Source: Clostridia bacterium
Lineage (GTDB): Bacteria; Bacillota; Clostridia; Christensenellales; CAG-917
Length of the DNA stretch: 64,000 bases
Assembly (NCBI GenBank): GCA_017461985.1
Contig: JAFTSA010000009.1
Location: 1-64,000, forward strand
Direction: 5' to 3'
Shown here: positions 6,370 to 14,970 of the stretch, one piece after another
Layout of the letters: every line of letters begins with the position of its first letter
How positions within the stretch are numbered: position 1 is the stretch's first letter
The notes under the pieces: model-generated
Database searches by the model: none
What the model was told of the DNA's origin: nothing
Seen by the model: only the letters and a program-made list of their open reading frames with translations
Program-made: the position numbers and the translations under genes

Positions 6370-7584
6370 TTATCTAATCTTATCATACATCGCTTTGATT
6401 TCTTTTTCGCCCCAAACGTCAGGACAAGGATAGAGGGGATTTGCTTCTTTGAGGGCGTGTTCAATCATTGTGGGCAGGTCTTCTTCCTCAATCTTCCAAG
6501 GGGCTGGCAGTTTTTCAGGGATTTCCATATATGCGTTCATATCCCTGATTGCTTTGATAAATCCATTTGCTTTTTCGGCGTTGTCTTTGCCTGTGATGCC
6601 AACTGCATCTGCCAGTTTTGCCAACTTTTTGTGAGCCTTTTTGCCGTATGCTTCAAGGACGTGAGGAAGCAAAATTGCGTTAGCAAGGCCGTGAGGCACT
6701 CCGTATTGTCCGCCCAAGGTGTGTGCCACTGCGTGGACGTAGCCCACGTATGCTCTTGTAAAGGCGCAACCTGCAAGATATGATGCGTGTTGCATTTCGT
6801 TGCGGGCTTCTTTGTCGTGGCCGTCGTCGTAGGCACGTTTGAGATATTTGAAGATAAGCCTTGTTGCCTCAACGGCTTGACGCTTGGTCTGACGAGTGTT
6901 TTCTCCGCCGATATATGCTTCAACGGCGTGAGTAAGTGCGTCCATACCCGTGGTGGCGGTAAGGCCCTTAGGCAAACCGATGGTGAGCAAGGGGTCCATA
7001 ACCGCATAGTGAGGAATAAGACTAGGGTCGTTGATAGGATATTTTTCATGCTTGTCAGGATTGGATATGACCGCTGCCAAAGTGGCCTCGCTGCCTGTGC
7101 CTGAAGTGGTAGGCACTGCAATAAGAGGAGGCAGTTTTTTCAAAATTTTCAACACTCCTTTCATCTTTTCCACACTCTTCTTGGGGCGGGCGATACGTGC
7201 GCCTATACCCTTTGCGCAGTCAATGACCGATCCACCTCCCAAAGCCACGATGTGGTCACACTTGTTTTCATAATAGAATTTTACGCCGTCTTCAATGTTT
7301 TGTATGGTAGGATTTGGCACGACGTCGCTGAAAATTTCGCCGTCCATATCCACCGCTTTCATTCCTTCAACAAGATGGTCAACAAGTCCAAGAGAAAGAA
7401 TGGTCTTGTCTGTGACAAGCATAACTTTGTGCCAACCCATTTTTTTGCAAAATGCAGGCAATTTTTCAAGAGAGCCTTCCCCAGAAATCATTTCGGGAGT
7501 GCGCCAAGGCAGAAGCCACATTGCACACCACATAGCCTTTTGGAAAACTCTACAAAAGCCTTTGTAAAAAATGTTTACACCCAT
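6370..7584 (-). CDS. Iron-containing alcohol dehydrogenase
   Basis: A 404-residue NAD(P)H-dependent group III alcohol dehydrogenase. GGGSVIDCAKG is the dinucleotide-binding loop, PTTSGTGSEAT the family signature, and MDALTHAVEAY plus HAVAHTLGG..GVPHG carry the Asp and three His metal ligands. The start is placed at ATG 7584 because GGAGG lies 7 bases upstream; an in-frame extension to 7611 has no such site. Relatives reduce aldehydes such as butyraldehyde or acetaldehyde in fermentation, but substrate cannot be read from sequence. It is a single-gene unit. Confidence 0.92.
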   Translation of the reverse strand: MGVNIFYKGFCRVFQKAMWCAMWLLPWRTPEMISGEGSLEKLPAFCKKMGWHKVMLVTDKTILSLGLVDHLVEGMKAVDMDGEIFSDVVPNPTIQNIEDGVKFYYENKCDHIVALGGGSVIDCAKGIGARIARPKKSVEKMKGVLKILKKLPPLIAVPTTSGTGSEATLAAVISNPDKHEKYPINDPSLIPHYAVMDPLLTIGLPKGLTATTGMDALTHAVEAYIGGENTRQTKRQAVEATRLIFKYLKRAYDDGHDKEARNEMQHASYLAGCAFTRAYVGYVHAVAHTLGGQYGVPHGLANAILLPHVLEAYGKKAHKKLAKLADAVGITGKDNAEKANGFIKAIRDMNAYMEIPEKLPAPWKIEEEDLPTMIEHALKEANPLYPCPDVWGEKEIKAMYDKIR

Positions 7585-7615
7585 AAAAAACCTCCGAGAA
7601 TTTATTTTCACCTAT

Positions 7616-7644
7616 ATTATATTATTTTTTTTCTTCTCTTTCAA
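7616..7644 (-). promoter_or_regulatory. Promoter of the iron alcohol dehydrogenase gene
   Basis: TTGAAA (7639-7644), 17-base A-rich spacer, TATAAT (7616-7621) on the minus strand. Confidence 0.7.
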
Positions 7645-7666
7645 TAGTTAATTTTCACCCACTTGC

Positions 7667-7705
7667 ATAAAAAAAACGCTACCCTTTCGGGTAGCGCATT
7701 TTTTC
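7667..7705 (-). terminator. Terminator of gap
   Basis: Stem CGCTACCC/GGGTAGCG (7677-7684 with 7689-7696), TTTC loop, followed on the minus strand by a run of at least eight T, directly after the gap stop region. Confidence 0.9.
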
Positions 7706-7714
7706 AGCTTGTTC

Positions 7715-8749
7715 TTACAGTTCTGCAAAGTATTTGATTGTGCGGACCATTTGTGAAGTGTAGCTGTTTTCGTTGTCATACCAGGACACGACTTGGACTT
7801 GGTAGGTGTCTTCGTCAACTTTTGCAACCATGGTTTGTGTTGCATCGAAGAGTGAGCCAAATCTCATGCCGATGACGTCTGATGAAACGATTGCTTCTTC
7901 ATTGTAGCCAAATGATTCATTTGCTGCTGCCTTCATTGCTTCGTTGATGCCTGCAACGGTGACGTCCTTGCCCTTGACAACTGCCACGAGGATTGTGGTT
8001 GAGCCAGTGCAGGTAGGAACACGTTGTGCGCTGCCGATGAGCTTGCCGTTGAGTTCAGGGATGACAAGGCCGATTGCCTTTGCTGCGCCGGTTGAGTTGG
8101 GGACGATGTTTTGTGCGCCTGCTCTTGCTCTACGAAGGTCGCCCTTTCTGTGAGGACCGTCGAGGATCATTTGGTCACCGGTGTATGCGTGGACTGTGGT
8201 CATGATACCGCTTTGGATGGGTGCGTAATCATTGAGTGCCTTTGCCATAGGTGCGAGGCAGTTGGTGGTGCAGCTTGCTGCTGAGATGATTTGATCATCT
8301 GCTGTGAGTGTATTGTTGTTAACGTTGAAGACGATGGTCTTGAGGTCGTTGCCTGCGGGTGCTGAAATGACGACTTTCTTTGCGCCTGCTTGGACGTGTG
8401 CCATTGACTTTTCTTTTGAGCAGTAGAAACCTGTGCATTCGAGGACGACGTCAACGCCGATTTCTCCCCAAGGGCAGTCTTTTGCATCTTTGCATGCATA
8501 GATCTTGATTTCTTTTCCATCAACGACGATTGAATCTGCGGTTGCTTCCACTGTGTGCTTGTTTTCGCCGAGGTATCCAAGATATGAGCCTTGTGCTGTG
8601 TCATACTTGAGAAGGTGTGCGAGCATTGCGGGGCTGGTGAGGTCGTTGATTGCGACGACGTCATAACCTTCTGCGCCGAACATTTGTCTGAATGCGAGGC
8701 GGCCGATTCTGCCGAAACCGTTGATTGCAACTCTAACGTTATTTGCCAT
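7715..8749 (-). CDS. gap: Glyceraldehyde-3-phosphate dehydrogenase
   Basis: Glycolytic NAD-dependent oxidation of glyceraldehyde 3-phosphate to 1,3-bisphosphoglycerate. The 344-residue enzyme has the Rossmann motif NGFGRIGR (10-17) and the active-site SAASCTTNC with Cys160, and ends with the conserved WYDNE segment. The start is the ATG at 8749, preceded by GGAGGAATTATAAT; the longer frame to 8779 lacks a ribosome site. It is transcribed alone, without pgk or tpi next to it. The leader holds a perfect palindrome that could be a regulatory site. Confidence 0.97.
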   Translation of the reverse strand: MANNVRVAINGFGRIGRLAFRQMFGAEGYDVVAINDLTSPAMLAHLLKYDTAQGSYLGYLGENKHTVEATADSIVVDGKEIKIYACKDAKDCPWGEIGVDVVLECTGFYCSKEKSMAHVQAGAKKVVISAPAGNDLKTIVFNVNNNTLTADDQIISAASCTTNCLAPMAKALNDYAPIQSGIMTTVHAYTGDQMILDGPHRKGDLRRARAGAQNIVPNSTGAAKAIGLVIPELNGKLIGSAQRVPTCTGSTTILVAVVKGKDVTVAGINEAMKAAANESFGYNEEAIVSSDVIGMRFGSLFDATQTMVAKVDEDTYQVQVVSWYDNENSYTSQMVRTIKYFAEL

Positions 8750-8785
8750 ATTATAATTCCTCCAAAAGGTGTATTCCATTTTTCA

Positions 8786-8804
8786 CATACAATTTTATTG
8801 TATG
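8786..8804. promoter_or_regulatory. Palindrome in the gap leader
   Basis: A perfect inverted repeat CATACAAT-TTT-ATTGTATG, just downstream of the expected transcription start of gap and upstream of its ribosome-binding site. It could be an operator (gap genes in Firmicutes are often repressed at such sites, for example by CggR) or an mRNA hairpin. No regulator is encoded nearby. Confidence 0.55.
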
Positions 8805-8820
8805 CCGATTTCAATAGTGT

Positions 8821-8849
8821 ATTTTACATACATTAATCAAAATACGCAA
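8821..8849 (-). promoter_or_regulatory. Promoter of gap
   Basis: TTGCGT (8844-8849), 17-base spacer, TAAAAT (8821-8826) on the minus strand, about 70 bases before the start codon. Confidence 0.6.
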
Positions 8850-8890
8850 GTATTTTTCATTATGTTTTGAATTAAGTTGCGATTTTTTTA

Positions 8891-10012
8891 TTACATAAGG
8901 TTTTCAGGATTCAATCCTTCAAGTTGAGGAAGGACAAATCTGCCGTTCTTTCTCACAAGCACGCCGTCAAAATAGATTTCTCCGCCGCCGTATGCCTCTG
9001 TTTGTGACATAACAAGATCCCAGTGGATTGCGCTGACGTTTCCGTTCCAGGCAGAGTCGTAGCAAGCGCCGGGGGTGAAGTGGATTGAGCCACTGATCTT
9101 TTCGTCAAAGAGAATATCTCCCATTCCGTCTGTGATGTAGGGGTTGACGCCGAGAGCAAACTCACCAACGTATCTTGCCCCTTCGTCTGTGTCGAAGATT
9201 GCAGTTGCACGTGCTGTGTCGTTGGCTTTGATGTCCACAATCTTGCCGTCCTTGAATTCAAGGCGGACGTTTTCAAACTTGGTGCCGTTTTCAATTGAGG
9301 GCACGTTGTAGGCGATGACGCCGTTGACAGAGTCTTTGACGGGGGCTGTGTACACTTCTCCGTCAGGGATATTGCGTCTGCCACTGCACTTCACTCCGCC
9401 GATGCCTTTGATTGAGAAGGAAAGGTCTGTTTCGCCAGGGCCAACAACACGGACTTTGTCCGTCTTGTTGAGGAGTTCCACAAGAGGTGTCATTGCGTCT
9501 TCCATCTTCTTGTAGTCAAGGCAACATACGTTGAAATAGTGATCCTCAAACTTCTCTGTGCTCATGCCTGCCAGTTGGCTCATACCTTCGGTGGGATAGC
9601 GGAGGACAACCCAACGGGTTTTCTTCACACGGATGTTGTGGTGGACGTTGATTGAATAAAGTCTATCGTATGCTTGCATTCTGTCTTCGGGGACGTCGCT
9701 GAGTTCATAACTGTTGTTGCCACCGCGGATGCCAATGTAGCAATCCATTTTGGACATTTTGTCTGCGTCTTGCTTTGCCCAAAATTCAAGCATCTCGTCT
9801 GTTGCACCGGTGAGGATTTCACGTTTGATGCGGTAGTCGTCAATGTTGACGTAGGGTTCTCCGCCGTTTTTGTAGATTTCCTTCACGATAAGTGCCACAA
9901 GTTGCCAGTCGCAACCGCGAGCGTCAATCCACACTCTGTCGCCTTTTTTCACTTGGCAGGAGTAGTTGACAAGGTTTGATGCAAGTTTTTGTTGTCTTAC
10001 GTCGTGTATCAT
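8891..10012 (-). CDS. M29-family aminopeptidase
   Basis: A 373-residue cytoplasmic metallo-aminopeptidase of the AmpS/aminopeptidase T family, which releases N-terminal residues from peptides. The family motif SGRRNIPDGEVYTAP, with its conserved Glu, is in the middle. The C-terminal half has the conserved ELALGVNP-type segment (EFALGVNP) and the metal-binding SIHFTPG and AIHWDLV segments. ATG 10012 is chosen because AGGAG lies just upstream; the longer frame to 10054 has none. It is a single-gene unit with a strong promoter. Confidence 0.92.
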   Translation of the reverse strand: MIHDVRQQKLASNLVNYSCQVKKGDRVWIDARGCDWQLVALIVKEIYKNGGEPYVNIDDYRIKREILTGATDEMLEFWAKQDADKMSKMDCYIGIRGGNNSYELSDVPEDRMQAYDRLYSINVHHNIRVKKTRWVVLRYPTEGMSQLAGMSTEKFEDHYFNVCCLDYKKMEDAMTPLVELLNKTDKVRVVGPGETDLSFSIKGIGGVKCSGRRNIPDGEVYTAPVKDSVNGVIAYNVPSIENGTKFENVRLEFKDGKIVDIKANDTARATAIFDTDEGARYVGEFALGVNPYITDGMGDILFDEKISGSIHFTPGACYDSAWNGNVSAIHWDLVMSQTEAYGGGEIYFDGVLVRKNGRFVLPQLEGLNPENLM

Positions 10013-10042
10013 AATGTCTCCTAAAATATGTTGATTGTTTTG

Positions 10043-10071
10043 ATTATACCCCACAATAGCGGAATAAACAA
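10043..10071 (-). promoter_or_regulatory. Promoter of the M29 aminopeptidase gene
   Basis: TTGTTT (10066-10071), 17-base spacer, TATAAT (10043-10048) on the minus strand. Confidence 0.65.
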
Positions 10072-10141
10072 GTTATTTTTATTGCACATTATGGTGGGAA
10101 ATTTTAACCCGCGTGTGTCTTAATCCTAGGCATAGTCTGCA

Positions 10142-10169
10142 TTGACAATCTATAAACTCGTGTTATACT
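10142..10169 (+). promoter_or_regulatory. Promoter of the orphan membrane protein gene
   Basis: TTGACA (10142-10147), 16-base spacer, TATACT (10164-10169), 31 bases before the start codon. Confidence 0.65.
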
Positions 10170-10200
10170 TTATATGAAACCAATTCCGTGAGATATATGT

Positions 10201-10761
10201 ATGACAAAAACCAAAATAGTTATTATATCCATTTCCGTGATATTGGCTGTGGCAATTATTATTTCCACAACTTTATTTTGGTGTTTTACCTCTGGTCGAA
10301 GCTATAAATTTCAAGAAAAAACCTATTCCTACAGCGGTGACCCTTACGCAATATCTGACGAACTTTTCGTTGAAGAGCTTTCCATTTCTTTCAAAAAAAT
10401 TTCATTGTCTCAATACAAACAAGCGAACTATGTTAACACGCTTAGAAATAAGAGGAATAAACTTTGCTATTCTGTTGTTTTAGAAATCAAATTTACCGGG
10501 GACACAGAACCCGTGCAATACAATTTCACAGAAAATCCATCTTCCTTATATCCATATCCACCAAATAAAAACTCATATCCACCAAATGAATATTGGATTG
10601 TTTTTGAAAATGCAGACATAAACGCAAATATACGCGTTCTTCTAACCGCAAAATCACTCAACTATAATTCTCTAAAAAATTGTGCAGATAAATTCGATGT
10701 TATTTTTGTGCTCAATGATGCTTTTAATGAGGTTACGCAAATTCCTTTGTCGGTGATGTAA
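10201..10761 (+). CDS. Hypothetical membrane-anchored extracytoplasmic protein
   Basis: I do not recognise this 186-residue protein. Residues 1-5 are basic (MTKTK) and 6-28 form one strong hydrophobic segment, followed by an exposed, Tyr/Ser-rich domain. This fits an uncleaved signal anchor with an extracellular domain; no lipobox is clear (FWCFTSG contains Cys but lacks the usual small residues before it). A short internal repeat PPNKNSY/PPNEYW lies near 117-130. The gene is noticeably more AT-rich than its neighbours. The ribosome-binding site is poor. It has its own promoter and sits alone between the aminopeptidase and fba. Confidence 0.7.
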   Translation: MTKTKIVIISISVILAVAIIISTTLFWCFTSGRSYKFQEKTYSYSGDPYAISDELFVEELSISFKKISLSQYKQANYVNTLRNKRNKLCYSVVLEIKFTGDTEPVQYNFTENPSSLYPYPPNKNSYPPNEYWIVFENADINANIRVLLTAKSLNYNSLKNCADKFDVIFVLNDAFNEVTQIPLSVM

Positions 10762-10825
10762 AACTCTTTCATCAACAATCAAAAAAACACCTTTCATTTA
10801 TCACGTAGTGATTTTTCAAAAACTG

Positions 10826-10854
10826 TTTACATTTTAATCTTAAAGTTGTATAAT
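10826..10854 (+). promoter_or_regulatory. Promoter of fba
   Basis: TTTACA (10826-10831), 17-base spacer, TATAAT (10849-10854), with the fba start 36 bases downstream. Confidence 0.8.
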
Positions 10855-10890
10855 GACCGTAATCACTAAAATATCGGAGGACAACAGGTT

Positions 10891-11820
10891 ATGCCACTCG
10901 TAACATCAACCGAAATGTTCAAAAAAGCCTATGAAGGCGGATATGCAATCGGCGCTTTCAACGTCAACAATATGGAAATCATCCAAGGCATCGTCGAAGC
11001 CGCAACTGAAGAACGTGCACCTCTCATTCTGCAAGTCTCTTCCGGCGCAAGAAAGTATGCAAACACAACCTATCTCACAAAGATGGTTGAAGCAGCAGTG
11101 GAAACAAGCGGTCTCCCTATCTGCTTGCACCTTGACCACGGCGATACTTTTGCTCTCTGCAAGGACTGCATTGACAGCGGTTTCACCTCAGTCATGATCG
11201 ACGCAAGTGCTCATCCTTTTGCAGAAAACATCTCAATCACAAAACAAGTTGTTGAATATGCACACGATCACGGCGTTGTGGTCGAAGCAGAACTTGGCAA
11301 ACTTGCAGGTGTTGAAGACGACGTCAAAGTTGATGCAAAAGACGCAAGCTACACAGATCCCGACCAAGTTCAAGAATTCGTCGAAAAAACCGGCGTTGAC
11401 TCACTTGCAATCGCAATCGGCACATCACACGGTGCATTCAAGTTCAAGGGACAACCCAGACTCCGTTTCGACATTCTCCAAGAAGTTGAAAATCGTCTCC
11501 CCGGCTTCCCCATCGTCCTTCACGGCGCATCAAGCGTGCCCCAAGACCTTGTGAAAGTCATCAACCAATACGGTGGCGCAATGCCCGGCGCACAAGGCGT
11601 GCCCGAAGAAATGCTCCGCGAAGCAGCAAAGATGGCAGTCTGCAAGATCAATATTGACAGCGACCTCCGTCTTGCAGTGACCGCAACCGTGAGAGAACAC
11701 TTTGCACTGAACCCCTCACACTTCGATCCCAGACAATATCTCGGACCCGCAAGAGAAGCAGTGAAGAAGATCGTCCGTCACAAGATCGTCAACGTGCTGG
11801 GCTGCAACGGCAAAGCATAA
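10891..11820 (+). CDS. fba: Class II fructose-bisphosphate aldolase
   Basis: Zinc-dependent cleavage of fructose 1,6-bisphosphate to the two triose phosphates in glycolysis. The 309-residue protein carries HLDHGD (catalytic Asp82 and zinc ligand His83), the EAELG segment with a metal-near Glu, the zinc-ligand loop GTSHGAFK, the second ligand HGASSVP, and the phosphate-binding KINIDSDLR. It is the class IIB subtype, typical of Firmicutes. GGAGG is found upstream of ATG 10891. It is a single-gene unit between a strong promoter and terminator. Confidence 0.97.
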   Translation: MPLVTSTEMFKKAYEGGYAIGAFNVNNMEIIQGIVEAATEERAPLILQVSSGARKYANTTYLTKMVEAAVETSGLPICLHLDHGDTFALCKDCIDSGFTSVMIDASAHPFAENISITKQVVEYAHDHGVVVEAELGKLAGVEDDVKVDAKDASYTDPDQVQEFVEKTGVDSLAIAIGTSHGAFKFKGQPRLRFDILQEVENRLPGFPIVLHGASSVPQDLVKVINQYGGAMPGAQGVPEEMLREAAKMAVCKINIDSDLRLAVTATVREHFALNPSHFDPRQYLGPAREAVKKIVRHKIVNVLGCNGKA

Positions 11821-11839
11821 AAATCAAACAAATAAGAAG

Positions 11840-11863
11840 CCCACTCAACCGAGTGGGTTTTTT
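11840..11863 (+). terminator. Terminator of fba
   Basis: Stem CCCACTC/GAGTGGG (11840-11846 with 11851-11857), AACC loop, then T6. Confidence 0.9.
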
Positions 11864-12019
11864 GTTGCACTTTTATTTTGTTTTACGCTTTGACGTGAAC
11901 ATTGTTCACTATCTTCTTTTCGTCGTATCGTTTGAGCCCGTCAAAGGCGGTTTTGCGGGGTTTTGCTTGTTTTTGTGATAAGTTGTGCGTTTTCTTCTCT
12001 GCTCTTCTTAAAACGCCTC

Positions 12020-12679
12020 TCAGGGCTTCATATCGCATTTGCAGTACAAGGCGGTGTATTCTTCTCCTCTCTTTGAAAGGGGTGTGTTGAACAAGAGCAA
12101 AAACAGTTGTCCGAAGGGATAAACGTACCACACGTATTCCCTTGTAGGGATTTCTGCCAACATTTCAAGAAAAATCAAAATGTCGGACACCAAAAATACG
12201 ATGACGCCAAAGGCGTTGAGCAAATTCCACCTCTTTGCGCCGAAGGAATATATGCAGACGTTGACCACGTTGACGCCAATTGCCACCAAATAAAGGCTGA
12301 TGAGAGGAAACATAACAGGCTTGAAACTGCTCTTTGTCAGCATCACCACAAGGAGTGCCACCCAAGTGCCAAACACTGCAACTAAGCCTACCAAGAGCCC
12401 TACGCCTTTTATAGGAATATCTTTTTCCTTGCGCATACCGTCGAAGCAAGTGGCGTAAAGGATATGTGCCACGCCGAAAAAAGCCGCCCCTATGATCGTG
12501 CTCATCAACTCCATGCCCTTGGGTATGCCGATAATATTTGTCATAAAGAGGTCGCCTATTGTGGACAACAGCATAGCCCACATACAGCGTTTTCTGCTGA
12601 TATTTCTATAATGCAAAAACAACACCACGGATATGGCGGAAAGCGTCAGTGTGATTGCCAGTTTAGTCCAAATGCTCAT
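12020..12679 (-). CDS. YhhN family protein (lysoplasmalogenase-like)
   Basis: A multi-pass membrane protein of about 219 residues with roughly eight hydrophobic segments. It has the family's sequence pattern: a conserved Asp after the second segment (GDLFM) and a late SDILI motif. Characterised relatives hydrolyse lysoplasmalogen, and plasmalogens do occur in anaerobic Clostridia, so a role in ether-lipid turnover is reasonable. The start at 12679 is preferred over 12712 because the longer version would begin inside the terminator of the upstream gene. The ribosome-binding site is weak, so low or read-through-dependent expression is likely. Confidence 0.75.
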   Translation of the reverse strand: MSIWTKLAITLTLSAISVVLFLHYRNISRKRCMWAMLLSTIGDLFMTNIIGIPKGMELMSTIIGAAFFGVAHILYATCFDGMRKEKDIPIKGVGLLVGLVAVFGTWVALLVVMLTKSSFKPVMFPLISLYLVAIGVNVVNVCIYSFGAKRWNLLNAFGVIVFLVSDILIFLEMLAEIPTREYVWYVYPFGQLFLLLFNTPLSKRGEEYTALYCKCDMKP

Positions 12680-12686
12680 AGATGAC

Positions 12687-12712
12687 AAAAAGCACTCTTG
12701 CGAGTGCTTCAT
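12687..12712 (-). terminator. Terminator of the small multidrug export family gene
   Basis: Stem AAGCACTC/GAGTGCTT (12690-12697 with 12702-12709), TTGC loop, followed by TTTTTG on the minus strand. Confidence 0.75.
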
Positions 12713-12713
12713 A

Positions 12714-13523
12714 TTATATTTCGTCTTTTGAGACTGCGTTTATATTTCTCGTTTCGTCGTTGCCCACAACGATGTGTTTGTTGCCGTCGTCATCAATGTA
12801 TTCCTTTTTGATGAGGACTTCGCCGTTTTCGTTGGCTTCTTGTTCAAGTTTGGCAAGTTCATAGAGAGAACGGTTGCCATATTTGTCCTTCTCTTTTGCC
12901 TCTTTCTTTTCTCTCTTGGCTGCCCTGCTGAAATACAGACTTATGCAAAGGGCGATGGCAAGAATAATGAATCCGTAGAGGACAAAATCTGCATATTTGG
13001 GAGGCACAAATGCCACGATGACAGTGAGTATGCCTGCGGCAACAATGTTGCCAAGGAAAACCGCAATGGCTGCCTTCCAAAGTTTGAAGTCAAGGATTCC
13101 GCCTATTGCACTGCCCGTCCAACTGCCCGTCATAGGGAGAGGGATTGCAACAAAGATGAACGTACCCCAAAATTTCTTCAAGTCGAGGGGCATTTTCTTT
13201 TTTATTGCGTTTTCGTTTTCACTGCTAATCTCGGGGGCTCTTTCAGTCAAATTCTCTTCCATACGCTTGCCGAATTTTGAAAAGAGTTTGCTCTTTTTCA
13301 GTTTGCGGATGAGAGGACGGATGATGAGTATGATGGGGATGATCATCACAGAAGAGCCCGCAACACAACACATCATACCTGCAATGAGGTTGATGCCTTC
13401 CATGCCACCCATAAAAATGATTGCACCACGAAGCTCCACAAGTGGGATTATGGATATGATGAACAGGGTGAGATAGTCGTTGCCTGTCAGTTCTCTAAAA
13501 AATGTGATGATTGTATCTGTCAT
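12714..13523 (-). CDS. Small multidrug export family protein (COG2426-like)
   Basis: A 269-residue integral membrane protein. The N-terminal half has the family signature IPLVELRGAI (about residues 26-35) after the first hydrophobic segment, then further segments. The middle has VAIPLPMTGSWTGS, which is strongly conserved in this family. The C-terminal ~70 residues are a charged cytoplasmic tail with a Lys/Glu-rich, coiled-coil-like stretch. The family was named from an early drug-export annotation, but transport activity and substrate are not established. It diverges from ttcA. Confidence 0.85.
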   Translation of the reverse strand: MTDTIITFFRELTGNDYLTLFIISIIPLVELRGAIIFMGGMEGINLIAGMMCCVAGSSVMIIPIILIIRPLIRKLKKSKLFSKFGKRMEENLTERAPEISSENENAIKKKMPLDLKKFWGTFIFVAIPLPMTGSWTGSAIGGILDFKLWKAAIAVFLGNIVAAGILTVIVAFVPPKYADFVLYGFIILAIALCISLYFSRAAKREKKEAKEKDKYGNRSLYELAKLEQEANENGEVLIKKEYIDDDGNKHIVVGNDETRNINAVSKDEI

Positions 13524-13611
13524 AGTTTTTCCTTGCGTGAGGTATTATAGACCAAAACCAAATTTTCGTCAACAAATAGCAGGTTTATTATACTTGCGCA
13601 AAAGGGTTATT

Positions 13612-14373
13612 ATGCATTATAATGTTGATATGCAAAAAATTCTTTCAGCAATGCGCAGAGCAATACAGGACTATCAAATGATAAAGGACGGCGACAAAAT
13701 CTTCGTCGGGCTTTCTGGTGGAAAGGATAGCGTTTTGCTCCTCGCCGCCCTGAAAGCATATCAGCGTTTCTCCCCCGAGAAGTTCACTCTTGAGGCGATC
13801 ACCATTGATATGGGGCTGAAAGATATGGACAGAACTGAAATGGACTCCCTCACCAAATGGTGCCAGTCTATGGATGTGCCTCATCACGTTGTAAAGACGG
13901 ATATAGCCGAGATAATCTTTGAGGCAAGGAATGAATCAAACCCTTGCTCACTTTGCGCCAAAATGCGCCGTGGGGCGTTGAATAGCACTCTCAACAGCCT
14001 TGGCGGCGGTACACTTGCCCTTGGACACAACGCAGACGACGTGGCGGAAACAATGCTCCTTTCCCTTCTCTACGAAGGCAGATTCTCCTGCTTCTCACCT
14101 ACGGCATATATGGACAAAAAGGGAGTGCATCTCATCCGCCCTCTCATCTACATACAAGAGTACGACGTGAAATGCGCCGTTGACCGCCTTGGTCTGCCTA
14201 CTGTCAACAACCCCTGCCCTATGAATCACACCTCACAACGTGAATACGCAAAGGACCTCATCAAGCATATCTGCAAGGACATTCCCTTTGCAAAGGACAG
14301 GATTTTGGGCGCAATCTACCACCCCGAGCGCAACAACCTCTGGGTGAAACCCTCCCCCGAAGACAAGGAATAA
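13612..14373 (+). CDS. TtcA-family tRNA thiolation protein
   Basis: A 253-residue PP-loop ATPase related to TtcA, which thiolates cytidine 32 of certain tRNAs with an iron-sulfur cluster. The PP-loop is LSGGKDS near residue 35. The CxxC pair CSLC, the LGHNADD motif, and a downstream Cys (NPCPMNHTS) correspond to the cluster and catalytic cysteines of the family. The start at ATG 13612 is chosen because AAAGGG lies just upstream; the open frame to 13480 overlaps the divergent gene. Together with mnmA this is the second tRNA sulfur-transfer gene in the window. Exact nucleotide target is inferred. Confidence 0.88.
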   Translation: MHYNVDMQKILSAMRRAIQDYQMIKDGDKIFVGLSGGKDSVLLLAALKAYQRFSPEKFTLEAITIDMGLKDMDRTEMDSLTKWCQSMDVPHHVVKTDIAEIIFEARNESNPCSLCAKMRRGALNSTLNSLGGGTLALGHNADDVAETMLLSLLYEGRFSCFSPTAYMDKKGVHLIRPLIYIQEYDVKCAVDRLGLPTVNNPCPMNHTSQREYAKDLIKHICKDIPFAKDRILGAIYHPERNNLWVKPSPEDKE

Positions 14374-14383
14374 ACAAAAAAAC

Positions 14384-14409
14384 AAAAGCCACTCAAAGGA
14401 GTGGCTTTT
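14384..14409 (+). terminator. Terminator of the ttcA-like gene
   Basis: An 11-bp stem AAAAGCCACTC/GAGTGGCTTTT (14384-14394 with 14399-14409). Confidence 0.85.
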
Positions 14410-14414
14410 AAATT

Positions 14415-14444
14415 AAAACACCGACTTTTCAGTCGGTGTTTTTA
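14415..14444 (-). terminator. Terminator of the ribosomal operon
   Basis: A 10-bp stem AACACCGACT/AGTCGGTGTT (14417-14426 with 14431-14440), TTTC loop, 13 bases after the rplQ stop. A/T flanks on both sides allow bidirectional use. Confidence 0.85.
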
Positions 14445-14456
14445 AGTCATCAACAA

Positions 14457-14960
14457 TTAGATGAGTTTGACGAGAACGCGTTGTGCTGCGTCACCACGGC
14501 GAAGGTCCAGCTTCAAAATACGGGTGTAGCCACCACCTTGACCGAGTTCGGTTGCGCGTGCGTCATATTTGGGTGCATACTCTCTGAAAATCTTTTCGAT
14601 GAGAGGGTGCTTTGCATCCTTGATACGTGCAAGGTATGCTGTCTTGCTTTCCTTTGCTTCGCGTTGAAGTTGAAGGTCACGAAGTTCTGCCATAAGTCTA
14701 CGGCGTGCTGCAAGCTTTTTGGGGCCGTCGTTGGTGAATTCTTTTGCCACTTTGTTGCCCTTTGCGTCGGTGACTGTCTTGGTCACTTTGACGTCGTCTT
14801 GATAGGTGCGGATTGCAAGGGTGATATACTTTTCAGCAAGTGCTCTCACTTCCTTTGCACGGTCGAGAGTTGTTTCAAGTTGGCCGTACCAGAGAAGTTC
14901 AGAAACTTGGTTGCGGAGCATTGCCATTCTTTGATCTGTAGGTCTACCTAATTTGCGCAT
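14457..14960 (-). CDS. rplQ: 50S ribosomal protein L17
   Basis: Last gene of the operon. The 167 residues begin with the conserved MRKLGRPTDQRMAMLRNQ and end with YTRILKLDLRRGDAAQR. Classical L17 is about 110-130 residues. The extra length is an insertion of about 40 residues (near 70-130) containing VTDAKGNKVAKEF and a Lys/Ala-rich helix, between the two conserved halves. It starts 10 bases after rpoA, with an AGGAGG site. Longer L17 forms are known in some Clostridia. Confidence 0.97.
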   Translation of the reverse strand: MRKLGRPTDQRMAMLRNQVSELLWYGQLETTLDRAKEVRALAEKYITLAIRTYQDDVKVTKTVTDAKGNKVAKEFTNDGPKKLAARRRLMAELRDLQLQREAKESKTAYLARIKDAKHPLIEKIFREYAPKYDARATELGQGGGYTRILKLDLRRGDAAQRVLVKLI

Positions 14961-14970
14961 TGTGTTCCTC

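Noticed and set aside
8749-8779. Ten-residue N-terminal extension of gap
   Set aside because: No ribosome-binding site precedes it, whereas the ATG at 8749 has GGAGG at good spacing and matches the family start.
11883-12131. 82-codon minus-strand frame at the end of the YhhN-family gene
   Set aside because: It overlaps the real gene in another frame, is rich in Arg/Lys without domain-like pattern, and has no ribosome-binding site.
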